From JAIVGV01 sp035295985 (GTDB taxonomy: Bacteria > Acidobacteriota > Blastocatellia > Pyrinomonadales > Pyrinomonadaceae), in NCBI GenBank assembly GCA_035295985.1, contig DATHBT010000295.1:1-30274 (forward strand): a DNA stretch of 30,274 nucleotides. The letters run 5' to 3'. Positions 1 through 7,096 of the stretch are shown piece after piece. Every line of letters starts with the position of its first letter. Position 1 is the first letter of the stretch. The position numbers and the translations under genes are program-made. A model generated the notes under the pieces. That model was not told the origin of the DNA and searched no databases. It worked only from the letters and a program-made list of their open reading frames with translations.

Positions 1-1992
1 CGCTCGAACAACCAGGCGCAGACCTTCGTGGCCGCGAGCCAGAAGCCCATCGTCCCAAACGTGGCGATCACTTCAATCGCGCTCGCGCAGTCGAGCACGC
101 TGCCCGCGCCCAACGACGGCGCGCGCCTCGTCGGCCTGACGAACGGCACGGTCTGGGGCACGTCGAACGGGCTGCCCGTGCTCGTCAACGTCACGCCCGC
201 GGGCGCGCCCGCCCGCGTCGTCGGCCGCGTCGCCCTCGACCCGAACAACTCCAACGTCGCCTTCATCGGCTACGGCGGCTTCTTCAACGGCGGAACCACC
301 GCCGTGCCCCTCAACAACAACCAGCACATCTACAAGACGACGAACTTCGACACGACCGGCGCCGTCACCTGGGCGGCCGTCGGCAACGGCATGCCCGACG
401 TGCCGGTCAACGCCCTCGTCGTCGATCCGGCCAACTCGAACACGGTGTTCGCGGGCACGGACGTCGGCGTCTACCGCTCGACCGACGGCGGCCTGAACTG
501 GCTGCCCTTCAACACGGGGATGCCGAAGGTCGCCGTCTTCGACCTCGCCATCCAGAACGCGAACCGGCTGCTGCGCGCCGCCACGCACGGGCGCGGCATC
601 TACGAGATCGGGCTGGATTCGGCCGTCACGATCAGCGGCCAGATAACCGGCGCGAACAACAGCGGCGTCACCGTCCGCCTCACCGGCTCTTCGCCCGCTC
701 CGCAGACGACCACGACCGACGCGAGCGGCAACTACTCGTTCACCGGCCTCTCCGTCGGCGGCAACTACACGGTCACGCCGGTGGCGAACGCGACGACGGC
801 CTTCGCGCCCGCCTCGCGCACCTACAACGACCTGCCGGGGCCGCGCGCCGACGCTAACTTCGCGACCGCCGCGCCGGCGGCCTCCGCTGTTTCCGCGGGT
901 CAGGTGTTCATCAGCGAGTTCCGCCTGCGCGGCCCCAACGGTGCGGCCGACGAGTTCATAGAGCTGTACAACAACACCGATTCGCCCATCACCGTCGGCA
1001 CCTCGGACGGCTCGGAGGGCTGGGCGGTTGACGCGGCCGACGCGGGCGGCGCGCGCTTCACCGCGGCAGTCGTCCCCGTCAACACGGTCATCCCGGCCCG
1101 CCGCCACCTCCTGCTGGCCGCGCGGGACTACAGCCTGCGCCCGCGCGCGACGGCCGACCTCTACTACGCCCCGTCCAACTCGGTGAGCGACATCCCCGAC
1201 AACACGGGGATCGCGCTCTACTCGACGGCCAACCGCGGCAACTTCGCGCCGGGCAACCGGCTCGACGCCGCCGGGTTCGTCGGCGCGCCCGCCGAAGACA
1301 GGGAGGGCGCGGGGCTGGCTCCGGTTGACGCCACCGCCAACGCCGATCACACGTTCGTGCGCCGTACCTTCAGCGTCCCGCAGGACACGAACAGCAACGC
1401 GGACGATTTCCTGGCGCTCTCGCCGACCGGACAGATCGGCTCGACCGTCGCGAGGCTCGGCGCGCCGGGGCCGGAGAACGCGAGCAGCGCCGTCGCCCGC
1501 AGCGGCGTGCCCTCGAGGTACGTCGATCCGGTCGCGGGCCCGCACGGCGCGCCCAACGCGTCGCGCGACACGACCGAGACGGGGGCGAACAAGCAGTTCG
1601 GGACGTTCACGCTGCGCCGCCGCTTCACGAACAACACCGGGCAGGTGATCATGAGGATGCAGTTCCGCGTCGTCGACATCACGACGCTCAACGGCGGCGA
1701 GCCTGCCGGGACGGCCGACCTGCGCTTCCTCGACTCGACCGATGAGCGGGTGGCCTCCAGCGCCGGGACGCTGACGATCAGGGGCACACTCCTGAACGCC
1801 CCGCCCGCGCAGCCGCTCGGCGGCGGGTACAACACCGTGGTCGATGTCGTCCTGCCCGACACGGGGCTGGCATCGACCAGCGGCGGCGTCTGCCCAGCGG
1901 GGTCGCAGTGCAGCGTGGACGTGCAGTTCAAACTGGGGGTCATGCAGACCGGCTTCTACCGCTTCTTCGTCCTCCCGGAGATCATCAAGTAG
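1..1992 (+). CDS. Secreted BNR-propeller / carboxypeptidase-regulatory / lamin-tail protein, 5' truncated
   Basis: The reading frame is open from base 1, so the N-terminus lies outside the window; the GTG at 28 is only the first in-frame start codon and is probably internal. Bases 1-620 encode the end of a BNR/sialidase-type propeller (blade motifs VFAGTDVGVYRSTDGG and ATHGRGIYEI). Bases about 625-860 encode a carboxypeptidase-regulatory-like beta-sandwich (TTTTDASGNYSFTGLSVGG). From 900 a lamin-tail domain begins (ISEFRLRGPNGAADEFIELY) and runs into a C-terminal beta-rich block with RLGAPGPEN and FTNNTGQVIMRMQFRVVDIT. The last two blocks recur in the giant protein at 26091-27170. I infer an exported or surface protein; no catalytic residues are recognisable. 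It ends with TAG just before a strong hairpin. The module calls are fairly sure, the biological role unknown. Confidence 0.85.
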   Translation, partial: RSNNQAQTFVAASQKPIVPNVAITSIALAQSSTLPAPNDGARLVGLTNGTVWGTSNGLPVLVNVTPAGAPARVVGRVALDPNNSNVAFIGYGGFFNGGTTAVPLNNNQHIYKTTNFDTTGAVTWAAVGNGMPDVPVNALVVDPANSNTVFAGTDVGVYRSTDGGLNWLPFNTGMPKVAVFDLAIQNANRLLRAATHGRGIYEIGLDSAVTISGQITGANNSGVTVRLTGSSPAPQTTTTDASGNYSFTGLSVGGNYTVTPVANATTAFAPASRTYNDLPGPRADANFATAAPAASAVSAGQVFISEFRLRGPNGAADEFIELYNNTDSPITVGTSDGSEGWAVDAADAGGARFTAAVVPVNTVIPARRHLLLAARDYSLRPRATADLYYAPSNSVSDIPDNTGIALYSTANRGNFAPGNRLDAAGFVGAPAEDREGAGLAPVDATANADHTFVRRTFSVPQDTNSNADDFLALSPTGQIGSTVARLGAPGPENASSAVARSGVPSRYVDPVAGPHGAPNASRDTTETGANKQFGTFTLRRRFTNNTGQVIMRMQFRVVDITTLNGGEPAGTADLRFLDSTDERVASSAGTLTIRGTLLNAPPAQPLGGGYNTVVDVVLPDTGLASTSGGVCPAGSQCSVDVQFKLGVMQTGFYRFFVLPEIIK

Positions 1993-2036
1993 CCGCGCCC
2001 GGAGAGCGCGAAAGCACGCGGGCCGGCCCCACAACA

Positions 2037-2076
2037 CGAAGGCTCCCGGACTCTCCACTGAGTCCGGGAGCCTTCG
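2037..2076. terminator. 17-bp perfect hairpin, probable terminator
   Basis: The arms 2037-2053 and 2060-2076 are exact reverse complements (core AGGCTCCCGGACTC) around the 6-nt loop tccact, 44 bases after the stop of the upstream gene. There is no T-run after the stem, so it may act as a 3'-end stabiliser or a non-canonical terminator. The outer CGAA/TTCG ends make it symmetrical. Confidence 0.7.
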
Positions 2077-2124
2077 GCGTCCGACCGGGTCGTATCCGGC
2101 AAGCGCGGCGCGGAAATTTTTCTC

Positions 2125-2153
2125 TTGACCTGCGCGCCTTTCTCGCGTTTGAT
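2125..2153 (+). promoter_or_regulatory. Sigma70-like promoter of comM
   Basis: TTGACC at 2125-2130 and TTTGAT at 2148-2153 are separated by exactly 17 bases, 45 bases upstream of the comM ATG. An A/T run (aaattttt, 2114-2121) sits just upstream like an UP element. The predicted transcript start near 2160 gives a leader of roughly 38 bases. Confidence 0.55.
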
Positions 2154-2197
2154 CTCGCACGCGCTCTTCCCGATCTTGAACGGCTACCTCACCGGCC

Positions 2198-3769
2198 ATG
2201 CTCTTCCGCACGCAGTCAGCCGCCGTTTACGGCATCGACGCGGACCTCGTTGACATCGAGGTCGATCTCACGCCCGCGCGAGGCGAGGTGGAGACGAACC
2301 CGGCCGTCACCATCGTCGGCCTGCCCGACGCGGCCGTGCGCGAGTCGCGCGAGCGCATCCGCGCCGCGGTCAACAACAGCGGCTTCTTCTTCCCGTTCCA
2401 CAAGACGACCATCAACCTCGCGCCCGCCGACGTGCGCAAGGAGGGCGCGGCCTTCGACCTGCCCATCGCGCTCGGCGTGCTGGGCGCGAACGGCGACCTC
2501 GGCGCGCTCGAAGGCTTAACCGACGCCGTCGCCCTGGGCGAACTCTCGCTCGACGGCCGCGTCCGCCCCGTGCGCGGCGCGCTGCCCGTGGCGCTGCGCG
2601 CCCGCGCGGCCGGCATCAAGCGGCTGCTCCTGCCGGAAGAGAACGCGACCGAGGCCGCGGTCGTCTCCGGCGTAGCCGTCTATCCGGTCGCGACCTTGCG
2701 CGGGGCGGTGGAACTCGTCGCCGCGCTCACAGAAGGGCGCGCGCCCGCGCCGCTCGAAGTGGATCACTCGCGCCTGCTCTCGCCGCAGGGCGACTACCCG
2801 GTTGACTTCCGCGAGGTGCGCGGACAACTCGCCGTCAAGCGCGCGCTCGAAGTCGCGTCGGCGGGGGCACACAATATCCTGCTTGTCGGGCCGCCCGGCT
2901 CCGGCAAGACGATGTTAGCCAAGCGGCTGCCCACCATCCTGCCGCCGCTCGAATTCGAGGCCGCGCTGGAGCTGACGAAGATTCACTCGGTCGCGGGGCT
3001 GACGAACCGGACGGGGTTAGTCACCGAGCGACCCTTCCGCTCGCCGCACCACACGATCAGCGACGCGGGCCTCATCGGCGGCGGGGCCGTGCCGCGCCCC
3101 GGCGAGGTCTCGCTCGCACACCACGGCGTGCTGTTCCTCGACGAGCTGCCGGAGTTCGACCGCTCCGTCCTCGAAGTCCTGCGCCAGCCGCTCGAAGATC
3201 AGCGGGTCACGATCTCGCGCGCCGCGATGTCACTCACGTTCCCCGCGTCGTTCATGCTGGTCTGCGCCATGAACCCCTGCCCTTGCGGTTACTTCAACGA
3301 CCCGACGCGCGAGTGCCGCTGCACGCCTCTGCAGATTCAGCGATACGTCGGGCGCATCTCCGGGCCGCTCCTCGACCGCATAGACATCCACATCGACGTG
3401 CCGGCAGTCCGCTTCAAGGAGCTGTCCGAGCGCGCGTCCTCCGCGCCGCAGCCGGAAGGCTCCGCGGAGATTCGCGCGCGCGTCGTCGCGGCGCGCGACC
3501 GGCAGCTCGAACGCCTGCGCGGCGAAGGCGTCTTCGCGAACGCGCAGATGTCGCCGCGGCAGATCCGCCGCCACTGCCGGCTCGACGCCGAGTGCGAGCG
3601 CGTGCTCGAAGCGGCGATGACGCGCCTCGGCCTCTCCGCCCGCGCCTACGACCGCATCCTCAAAGTCGGCCGCACCGTCGCAGACCTCGACAACTCCGAC
3701 GACATCCGACCCGCCCACCTCGCCGAGGCCGTCGGCTACCGCTCGCTCGACCGCTCCTACTGGACTTAG
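2198..3769 (+). CDS. comM: YifB/ComM family Mg-chelatase-like AAA+ ATPase
   Basis: The 523-residue protein has the full ComM/YifB architecture. The N-terminal ChlI-like domain starts with MLFRTQSAAVYGIDADLVDI. Walker A GPPGSGKT is at residues 231-238 and Walker B VLFLDE at about 311-316. The Cys-rich segment CAMNPCPCGYFNDPTRECRC follows, and the C-terminal Mg-chelatase domain ends at EAVGYRSLDRSYWT. ComM in naturally competent bacteria is a hexameric helicase that promotes branch migration when incoming single-stranded DNA recombines with the chromosome; a role in recombination is inferred here by family. Length is normal for the family. No strong ribosome binding site precedes the ATG, but the start matches the conserved family N-terminus. 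It stands alone with its own promoter. Confidence 0.95.
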   Translation: MLFRTQSAAVYGIDADLVDIEVDLTPARGEVETNPAVTIVGLPDAAVRESRERIRAAVNNSGFFFPFHKTTINLAPADVRKEGAAFDLPIALGVLGANGDLGALEGLTDAVALGELSLDGRVRPVRGALPVALRARAAGIKRLLLPEENATEAAVVSGVAVYPVATLRGAVELVAALTEGRAPAPLEVDHSRLLSPQGDYPVDFREVRGQLAVKRALEVASAGAHNILLVGPPGSGKTMLAKRLPTILPPLEFEAALELTKIHSVAGLTNRTGLVTERPFRSPHHTISDAGLIGGGAVPRPGEVSLAHHGVLFLDELPEFDRSVLEVLRQPLEDQRVTISRAAMSLTFPASFMLVCAMNPCPCGYFNDPTRECRCTPLQIQRYVGRISGPLLDRIDIHIDVPAVRFKELSERASSAPQPEGSAEIRARVVAARDRQLERLRGEGVFANAQMSPRQIRRHCRLDAECERVLEAAMTRLGLSARAYDRILKVGRTVADLDNSDDIRPAHLAEAVGYRSLDRSYWT

Positions 3770-3801
3770 CCGCCGCGAGAACCCGCCCGCCGCAAAACTT
3801 C

Positions 3802-3830
3802 TTGCAAGAGAGGACGGGAAGCAATACGAT
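3802..3830 (+). promoter_or_regulatory. Putative promoter of histidine kinase 1, overlapping a 10-bp palindrome
   Basis: TTGCAA at 3802-3807 and TACGAT at 3825-3830 are spaced by 17 bases, each matching 4 of 6 consensus positions. The -35 box lies inside the perfect palindrome TCTTGCAAGA (3800-3809), which could be an operator. The leader to the start codon would be about 87 bases. Confidence 0.35.
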
Positions 3831-3888
3831 GCGGCGTCCGACTCACGGCGGCCCTATCTTAAATGACACTTATCGGGTTCGAGTCTGG

Positions 3889-3914
3889 CGGGGCGGTCGG
3901 CCGCCCCGACGGGG
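3889..3914 (+). promoter_or_regulatory. Mutually exclusive hairpins before the kinase start
   Basis: CGGGGCGG (3889-3896) pairs perfectly with CCGCCCCG (3901-3908) around the loop tcgg. The CCCC of the right arm (3904-3907) can instead pair with GGGG (3911-3914), the only purine run near the start codons at 3918 and 3924. Either pairing is possible but not both, so the region could gate ribosome access. This is read from sequence only. Confidence 0.3.
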
Positions 3915-3923
3915 TTAGTGTTT

Positions 3924-5672
3924 ATGGCCGGGAGAGGTGTTGGCGAAGCGGGCATAGCAAAGGCGGGGCGCGCGCACGCGCCCTACGTCCCGGTGGACGA
4001 CCGGATGATCTGCCTCGTGCGGCTGGTGCTGGCCGCCTCGGCGCTACTCATCATCTACATCGATCCTTCGCAGCCCAACCGCCTCGTCCGCCCGACCTAC
4101 GCGGCGCTCGCCCTCTACGCGCTCTACAGCGCCGCGCTCTACGCGGCGTCGCTGCGCACGGGCGCGCACCCCTTCGCGCGCGCGGCCCACTGGATCGACG
4201 TGGGCTGCTACCTCGTCCTCGTCTCCCTTTCGAGCGGCACGAGCAGCGTCTTCTTCTTCTTCTTCTTCTTCCCCGTGCTCATCGCGTCCTTCGGCCGCGG
4301 CTTCGCGGCGGGGCTGAGGGCGGCCGTCGTCTCGGCCGTGCTCTTCACGGCGGTCGGCTACGCGACCGCGCCGCGCGGCGAGGGCTTCGAGCTGAACCGC
4401 TTCCTGCTGCGCCCCGTCTATCTGCTCGCGCTCGGCTACATGATGGCCTACTGGGGCGGGGCCGAGATCAGACTCAAGCGCAGGCTCGCACTGCTCAAGG
4501 AGGTGAACGCGCTCGCCAACCCGCGCTTCGGCGTCGGCCACACGGCCGTCTCGATCATGCGGCGCGTGCGCGCCTTCTACGACGCGGACGCCTGCCTGCT
4601 GCTGCTCCGCGGCGCGGGCAGCGAGGACGGCGAGTTCCAACTGAGTCGCGTCGCGCGCCCGGAGGCGGCGGCCGTGCGCGCCGGCGGCGACGCCGAGGAC
4701 GAAGTCGCCGTCGAGGGCGTGCCGGCGGAACTCGCGGCGCAGTTTATGACGCTGCCCGAGACGCTGGCCGTCGTCTTTAACGTCAGGACGTGGCCGTGGC
4801 AGCCGCGCGACGCCTGCTACTTCGCGTTCGATCTGGCGACGGACGAGCGCGCCGACGCGGGGCGGCGCGAGAGCGAGGCGCTGGCCGCGCTGCTCGACGC
4901 GGAGGCGTTCGCCAGCGTGCCGCTGCTGCACCGCGGCCGCGCCGCCGGCCGACTGTTCCTCGCCGGGCCGAGGGGCGCGTTCGAGCCGGCGGACGTTGAC
5001 TTCGTCCGCCAGATCGTCGAGCACGTGATGCCCGTGCTTGAGAATGTGCGGCTGCTCGAACGCCTCGCCGCGAAGGCGGCCGAGACCGAGCGGCAGCGGA
5101 TCGCGCGCGATCTGCACGACAGCGTCATCCAGCCCTACATCGGACTCCAGTACAAGCTCGCGGCCGTGCGCGGCAAGCTCGACGCGGGCGCGCGCACCGA
5201 GGAAGTCTCCGAGGACATACGCCGCCTCTTCGACGTGACGGTCAGCGAGATCGCGGGCCTGCGCCGCTACGTGAGCGGGCTGAAGGGGGGCGCGGGCGCC
5301 GGCGATCTGGCGGCCGCGGTGCTCCGCTACACGGAGCAATTTCAGGAGAATTATGGTATTGATGTAAAGGTCACGTTCAGGGGCGAGGCGGGCGTGCCCG
5401 AACGACTCGCCGCCGAGGTGATCCAGATGGTGCACGAGGGGTTGCGCAACGTCTGGAAGCACACCGCCGCGTCCCGCTGCGCGGTCGCGCTCGACGCCTC
5501 GGCCGAACGCCTCCTGCTCTCTATCGAGAACGACAACGCGGAAGGCGAGGAAGGGAACGCCGACTTCACGCCGCGCTCGATCACGGAACGTGCCGAAGCC
5601 CTGGGTGGCCGCGCCACGGTCGCCTGCGACGGGCGCGGCCACACCGTTCTCGTCGTGCGCGTCCCACTCTGA
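3924..5672 (+). CDS. Membrane-bound NarL-type sensor histidine kinase with GAF domain
   Basis: The N-terminal ~180 residues are hydrophobic, with about five or six membrane segments, including seven consecutive Phe (110-116) encoded by seven TTC triplets. A GAF-like domain follows (residues about 185-375). The HisKA_3 dimerisation box ERQRIARDLHDSVIQPYIGL has the phosphoacceptor at His398. The ATPase domain N-box includes E505 and N509 (HEGLRNVWKH). The usual DxGxG loop is replaced by ENDNAEGEEG and the domain ends FTPRSITERAEALGG, so nucleotide binding may be atypical. The ligand is unknown. The start could be GTG 3918 or ATG 3924; ATG is preferred because GGGG lies 9 bases upstream. The response regulator follows after 19 bases, so the two form an operon and presumably a cognate pair. 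Confidence 0.9.
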   Translation: MAGRGVGEAGIAKAGRAHAPYVPVDDRMICLVRLVLAASALLIIYIDPSQPNRLVRPTYAALALYALYSAALYAASLRTGAHPFARAAHWIDVGCYLVLVSLSSGTSSVFFFFFFFPVLIASFGRGFAAGLRAAVVSAVLFTAVGYATAPRGEGFELNRFLLRPVYLLALGYMMAYWGGAEIRLKRRLALLKEVNALANPRFGVGHTAVSIMRRVRAFYDADACLLLLRGAGSEDGEFQLSRVARPEAAAVRAGGDAEDEVAVEGVPAELAAQFMTLPETLAVVFNVRTWPWQPRDACYFAFDLATDERADAGRRESEALAALLDAEAFASVPLLHRGRAAGRLFLAGPRGAFEPADVDFVRQIVEHVMPVLENVRLLERLAAKAAETERQRIARDLHDSVIQPYIGLQYKLAAVRGKLDAGARTEEVSEDIRRLFDVTVSEIAGLRRYVSGLKGGAGAGDLAAAVLRYTEQFQENYGIDVKVTFRGEAGVPERLAAEVIQMVHEGLRNVWKHTAASRCAVALDASAERLLLSIENDNAEGEEGNADFTPRSITERAEALGGRATVACDGRGHTVLVVRVPL

Positions 5673-5691
5673 CCGGACCCGACCCGGAAGG

Positions 5692-6378
5692 ATGCCGAAT
5701 ACTGACGACAAACCGATCCGCGTGCTGCTCGTGGACGATCACGCCATCATCCGCGACGGCCTGCGCGACTTGATCGCAACGCGCCCCGGCATGCTCTGCG
5801 TCGGCGACGCCGACAACCGCGCTGACGCGGTCGCGCTGGCCGCGCGCGAGCAGCCGGACGTCGTGGTGCTCGATCTCGACCTGGGGGCCGACAGCGGGCT
5901 GGACGTTCTGCCCGAACTGCTCCGCGTGGCCGCCGGGGCGAGCGTCATCATCCTGACGGGCATGCGCGACACGGAGAAGCGCGACCGGGCGATGGAGCTG
6001 GGCGCGAAGGGCGTGGTGCTCAAGGAGCGGGGGGCGACGGAGCTGCTCAGCGCCATCGAGACGGTTCACACCACGGGCGACTACTGGTTTGAGCCGGGCG
6101 CGGCCAAGAGGCTCCTCGACAGGAGCCGCGCGCGCGCCGACGAGAGGGACGACCCGGAGGCCGCGAGGATCGCCTCGCTGACGCCGACCGAGCGCGAACT
6201 CATTACCTGCATCGGCGAGGGGCTGGACAACAGGCAGATCGCCGGCCGCATGCACATCGCCGAGTCCACCGTCCGCAACAACCTCACACGAATTTACGAC
6301 AAGCTCGACATCAAGGGTGGCCGCCTCGGCCTGCTCGTTTACGCCTACCGCCACGGCCTCGTCAAACCGGCAAGGTAA
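5692..6378 (+). CDS. NarL/FixJ-type response regulator
   Basis: The 228-residue protein starts with a receiver domain: acidic pair in VLLVDDHAII, probable phosphoacceptor D61 in VVVLDLDLG, ILTG, and conserved Lys in VVLKERG. It ends with a LuxR/GerE helix-turn-helix (LTPTERELITCIGEGLDNRQIAGRMHIAESTVRNNL, split here only by description). The ATG at 5692 is chosen over in-frame upstream starts because they lie inside the kinase gene. GGAAGG abuts the ATG directly. It is expected to bind DNA as a dimer after phosphorylation by the adjacent kinase. The regulator at 21562-22260 is a clear paralogue, sharing DLDLG, the DPEA(T/A)RI linker and the AYRHGL end. Confidence 0.93.
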   Translation: MPNTDDKPIRVLLVDDHAIIRDGLRDLIATRPGMLCVGDADNRADAVALAAREQPDVVVLDLDLGADSGLDVLPELLRVAAGASVIILTGMRDTEKRDRAMELGAKGVVLKERGATELLSAIETVHTTGDYWFEPGAAKRLLDRSRARADERDDPEAARIASLTPTERELITCIGEGLDNRQIAGRMHIAESTVRNNLTRIYDKLDIKGGRLGLLVYAYRHGLVKPAR

Positions 6379-6390
6379 ACGCCGTCCGTC

Positions 6391-6498
6391 GCCCGTGGTC
6401 AGTTGTCCGCTGCACCTGCCCTACCAACTCTGATCCCGACAACGAACCGATCAGGGTGCGGCAGACGAACAACTGACTGCTGACCGCGGACAACGGGC
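6391..6498. repeat. Imperfect long-range inverted repeats after response regulator 1
   Basis: GTCAGTTGT (6398-6406) is the exact reverse complement of ACAACTGAC (6469-6477). GTTGTCCGC (6402-6410) and GCCC (6391-6394) are matched by GCGGACAAC and GGGC (6486-6498), the right copy lacking seven intervening bases. No ORF is supported here. It may be a degenerate terminator or a relic of a small intergenic repeat family. Confidence 0.4.
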
Positions 6499-6539
6499 AG
6501 TCTTTACTACCTCCATCCGCATCACCCCGCCTTGACGCC

Positions 6540-6587
6540 GGTACATTTGTACTCCCGCGCCCGCCCGAAAATGTGGAGCAATGTACC
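6540..6587. promoter_or_regulatory. GTACA palindrome and inverted repeat upstream of PilZ-like gene 1
   Basis: GTACA-TT-TGTAC (6541-6552) is a perfect palindrome whose arm is repeated inverted as AATGTACC (6580-6587), matching GGTACATT (6540-6547). The spacing fits the 7-2-7 layout used by NarL-type regulators, with the outer bases imperfect. TTAAAT at 6632-6637 could be a -10 element but has no good -35 partner. Confidence 0.35.
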
Positions 6588-6687
6588 CGCAGATCGCGAC
6601 AAACCTCAGATGTGCGCGCCGGCCGATTCGGTTAAATTCACGCCGCATCGTTGGAGTGAGTCCGAGCGCCCGCACGCGAGAAACACC

Positions 6688-7056
6688 TTGAGGTTTGACG
6701 AGCACACTGTCACCCCCCCGTCGCAGCCCCCCGCGGCCGAGCCGGCCGCCTGCGACGAGCCGCGCATCCACGGCCCTTTCCCCGCGCGGGTCAGGGGCCT
6801 GGATGCGAGCGGCGTCCGCTTCAAGGTCTCCACGCAGCTCGAAGACATCAGCGCCGGCCACTGCAACGTCCGCCTCGACCGCGCCGCGCGCCGCGGCGGA
6901 AGGCTCTTCATCACAACACAGATCAACCGGGCGGTCGTGACGCTACGCGGGACGGTTCTCGGCGTCTCGCCGCGCCCCGGCGGCGTCCACGGCGCGAGCG
7001 TTAAGATCGTGCGCCGCCGCTTCATCACCCAACAGCCCGCACCCGAAACTGCCTGA
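6688..7056 (+). CDS. Small PilZ-like domain protein (module 1)
   Basis: The core GPFPARVRGLDASGVRF...STQLEDISAGHCNVRL...RGGRLFI and the closing GTVLGVSPRPGGVHGASVKI have the order of a single PilZ beta-barrel. PilZ domains typically bind cyclic di-GMP through an RxxxR motif and (D/N)xSxxG; here the second motif reads DISAGH and no clear RxxxR precedes the barrel, so ligand binding may be lost. The frame is open further upstream (TTG 6532, ATG 6571, ATG 6610), but none has a ribosome binding site and that stretch looks regulatory. The TTG at 6688 gives 122 residues, close to the 121 of the paralogue at 22528. The protease gene starts 40 bases downstream and may be co-transcribed. Function as an output of the adjacent two-component pair is inference. 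Confidence 0.65.
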   Translation: MRFDEHTVTPPSQPPAAEPAACDEPRIHGPFPARVRGLDASGVRFKVSTQLEDISAGHCNVRLDRAARRGGRLFITTQINRAVVTLRGTVLGVSPRPGGVHGASVKIVRRRFITQQPAPETA

Positions 7057-7080
7057 ATCGAATTCATTTCTTCCCCAAAA

Positions 7081-7087
7081 TAAGGAG
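7081..7087 (+). promoter_or_regulatory. Shine-Dalgarno that fixes a TTG start
   Basis: TAAGGAG lies nine bases before TTG 7097. It is one of the few strong ribosome binding sites in the window and decides the non-ATG start of the protease; the signal peptide begins immediately after. Confidence 0.8.
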
Positions 7088-7096
7088 CCTACGAAG

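Noticed and set aside
73..2211. 712-codon minus-strand frame opposite the first gene and part of comM
   Set aside because: It spans two genes, a terminator hairpin and a promoter, and its translation is Arg/Val/Ala-rich without recognisable domains.
4044..5711. 555-codon minus-strand frame opposite histidine kinase 1
   Set aside because: Low-complexity Arg/Ala/Glu translation, opposite a gene with clear kinase motifs.
6391..6498. Inverted repeat as ends of an insertion sequence
   Set aside because: The arms are about 9-13 bp and imperfect, enclose under 100 bases, and no transposase or target duplication is visible.
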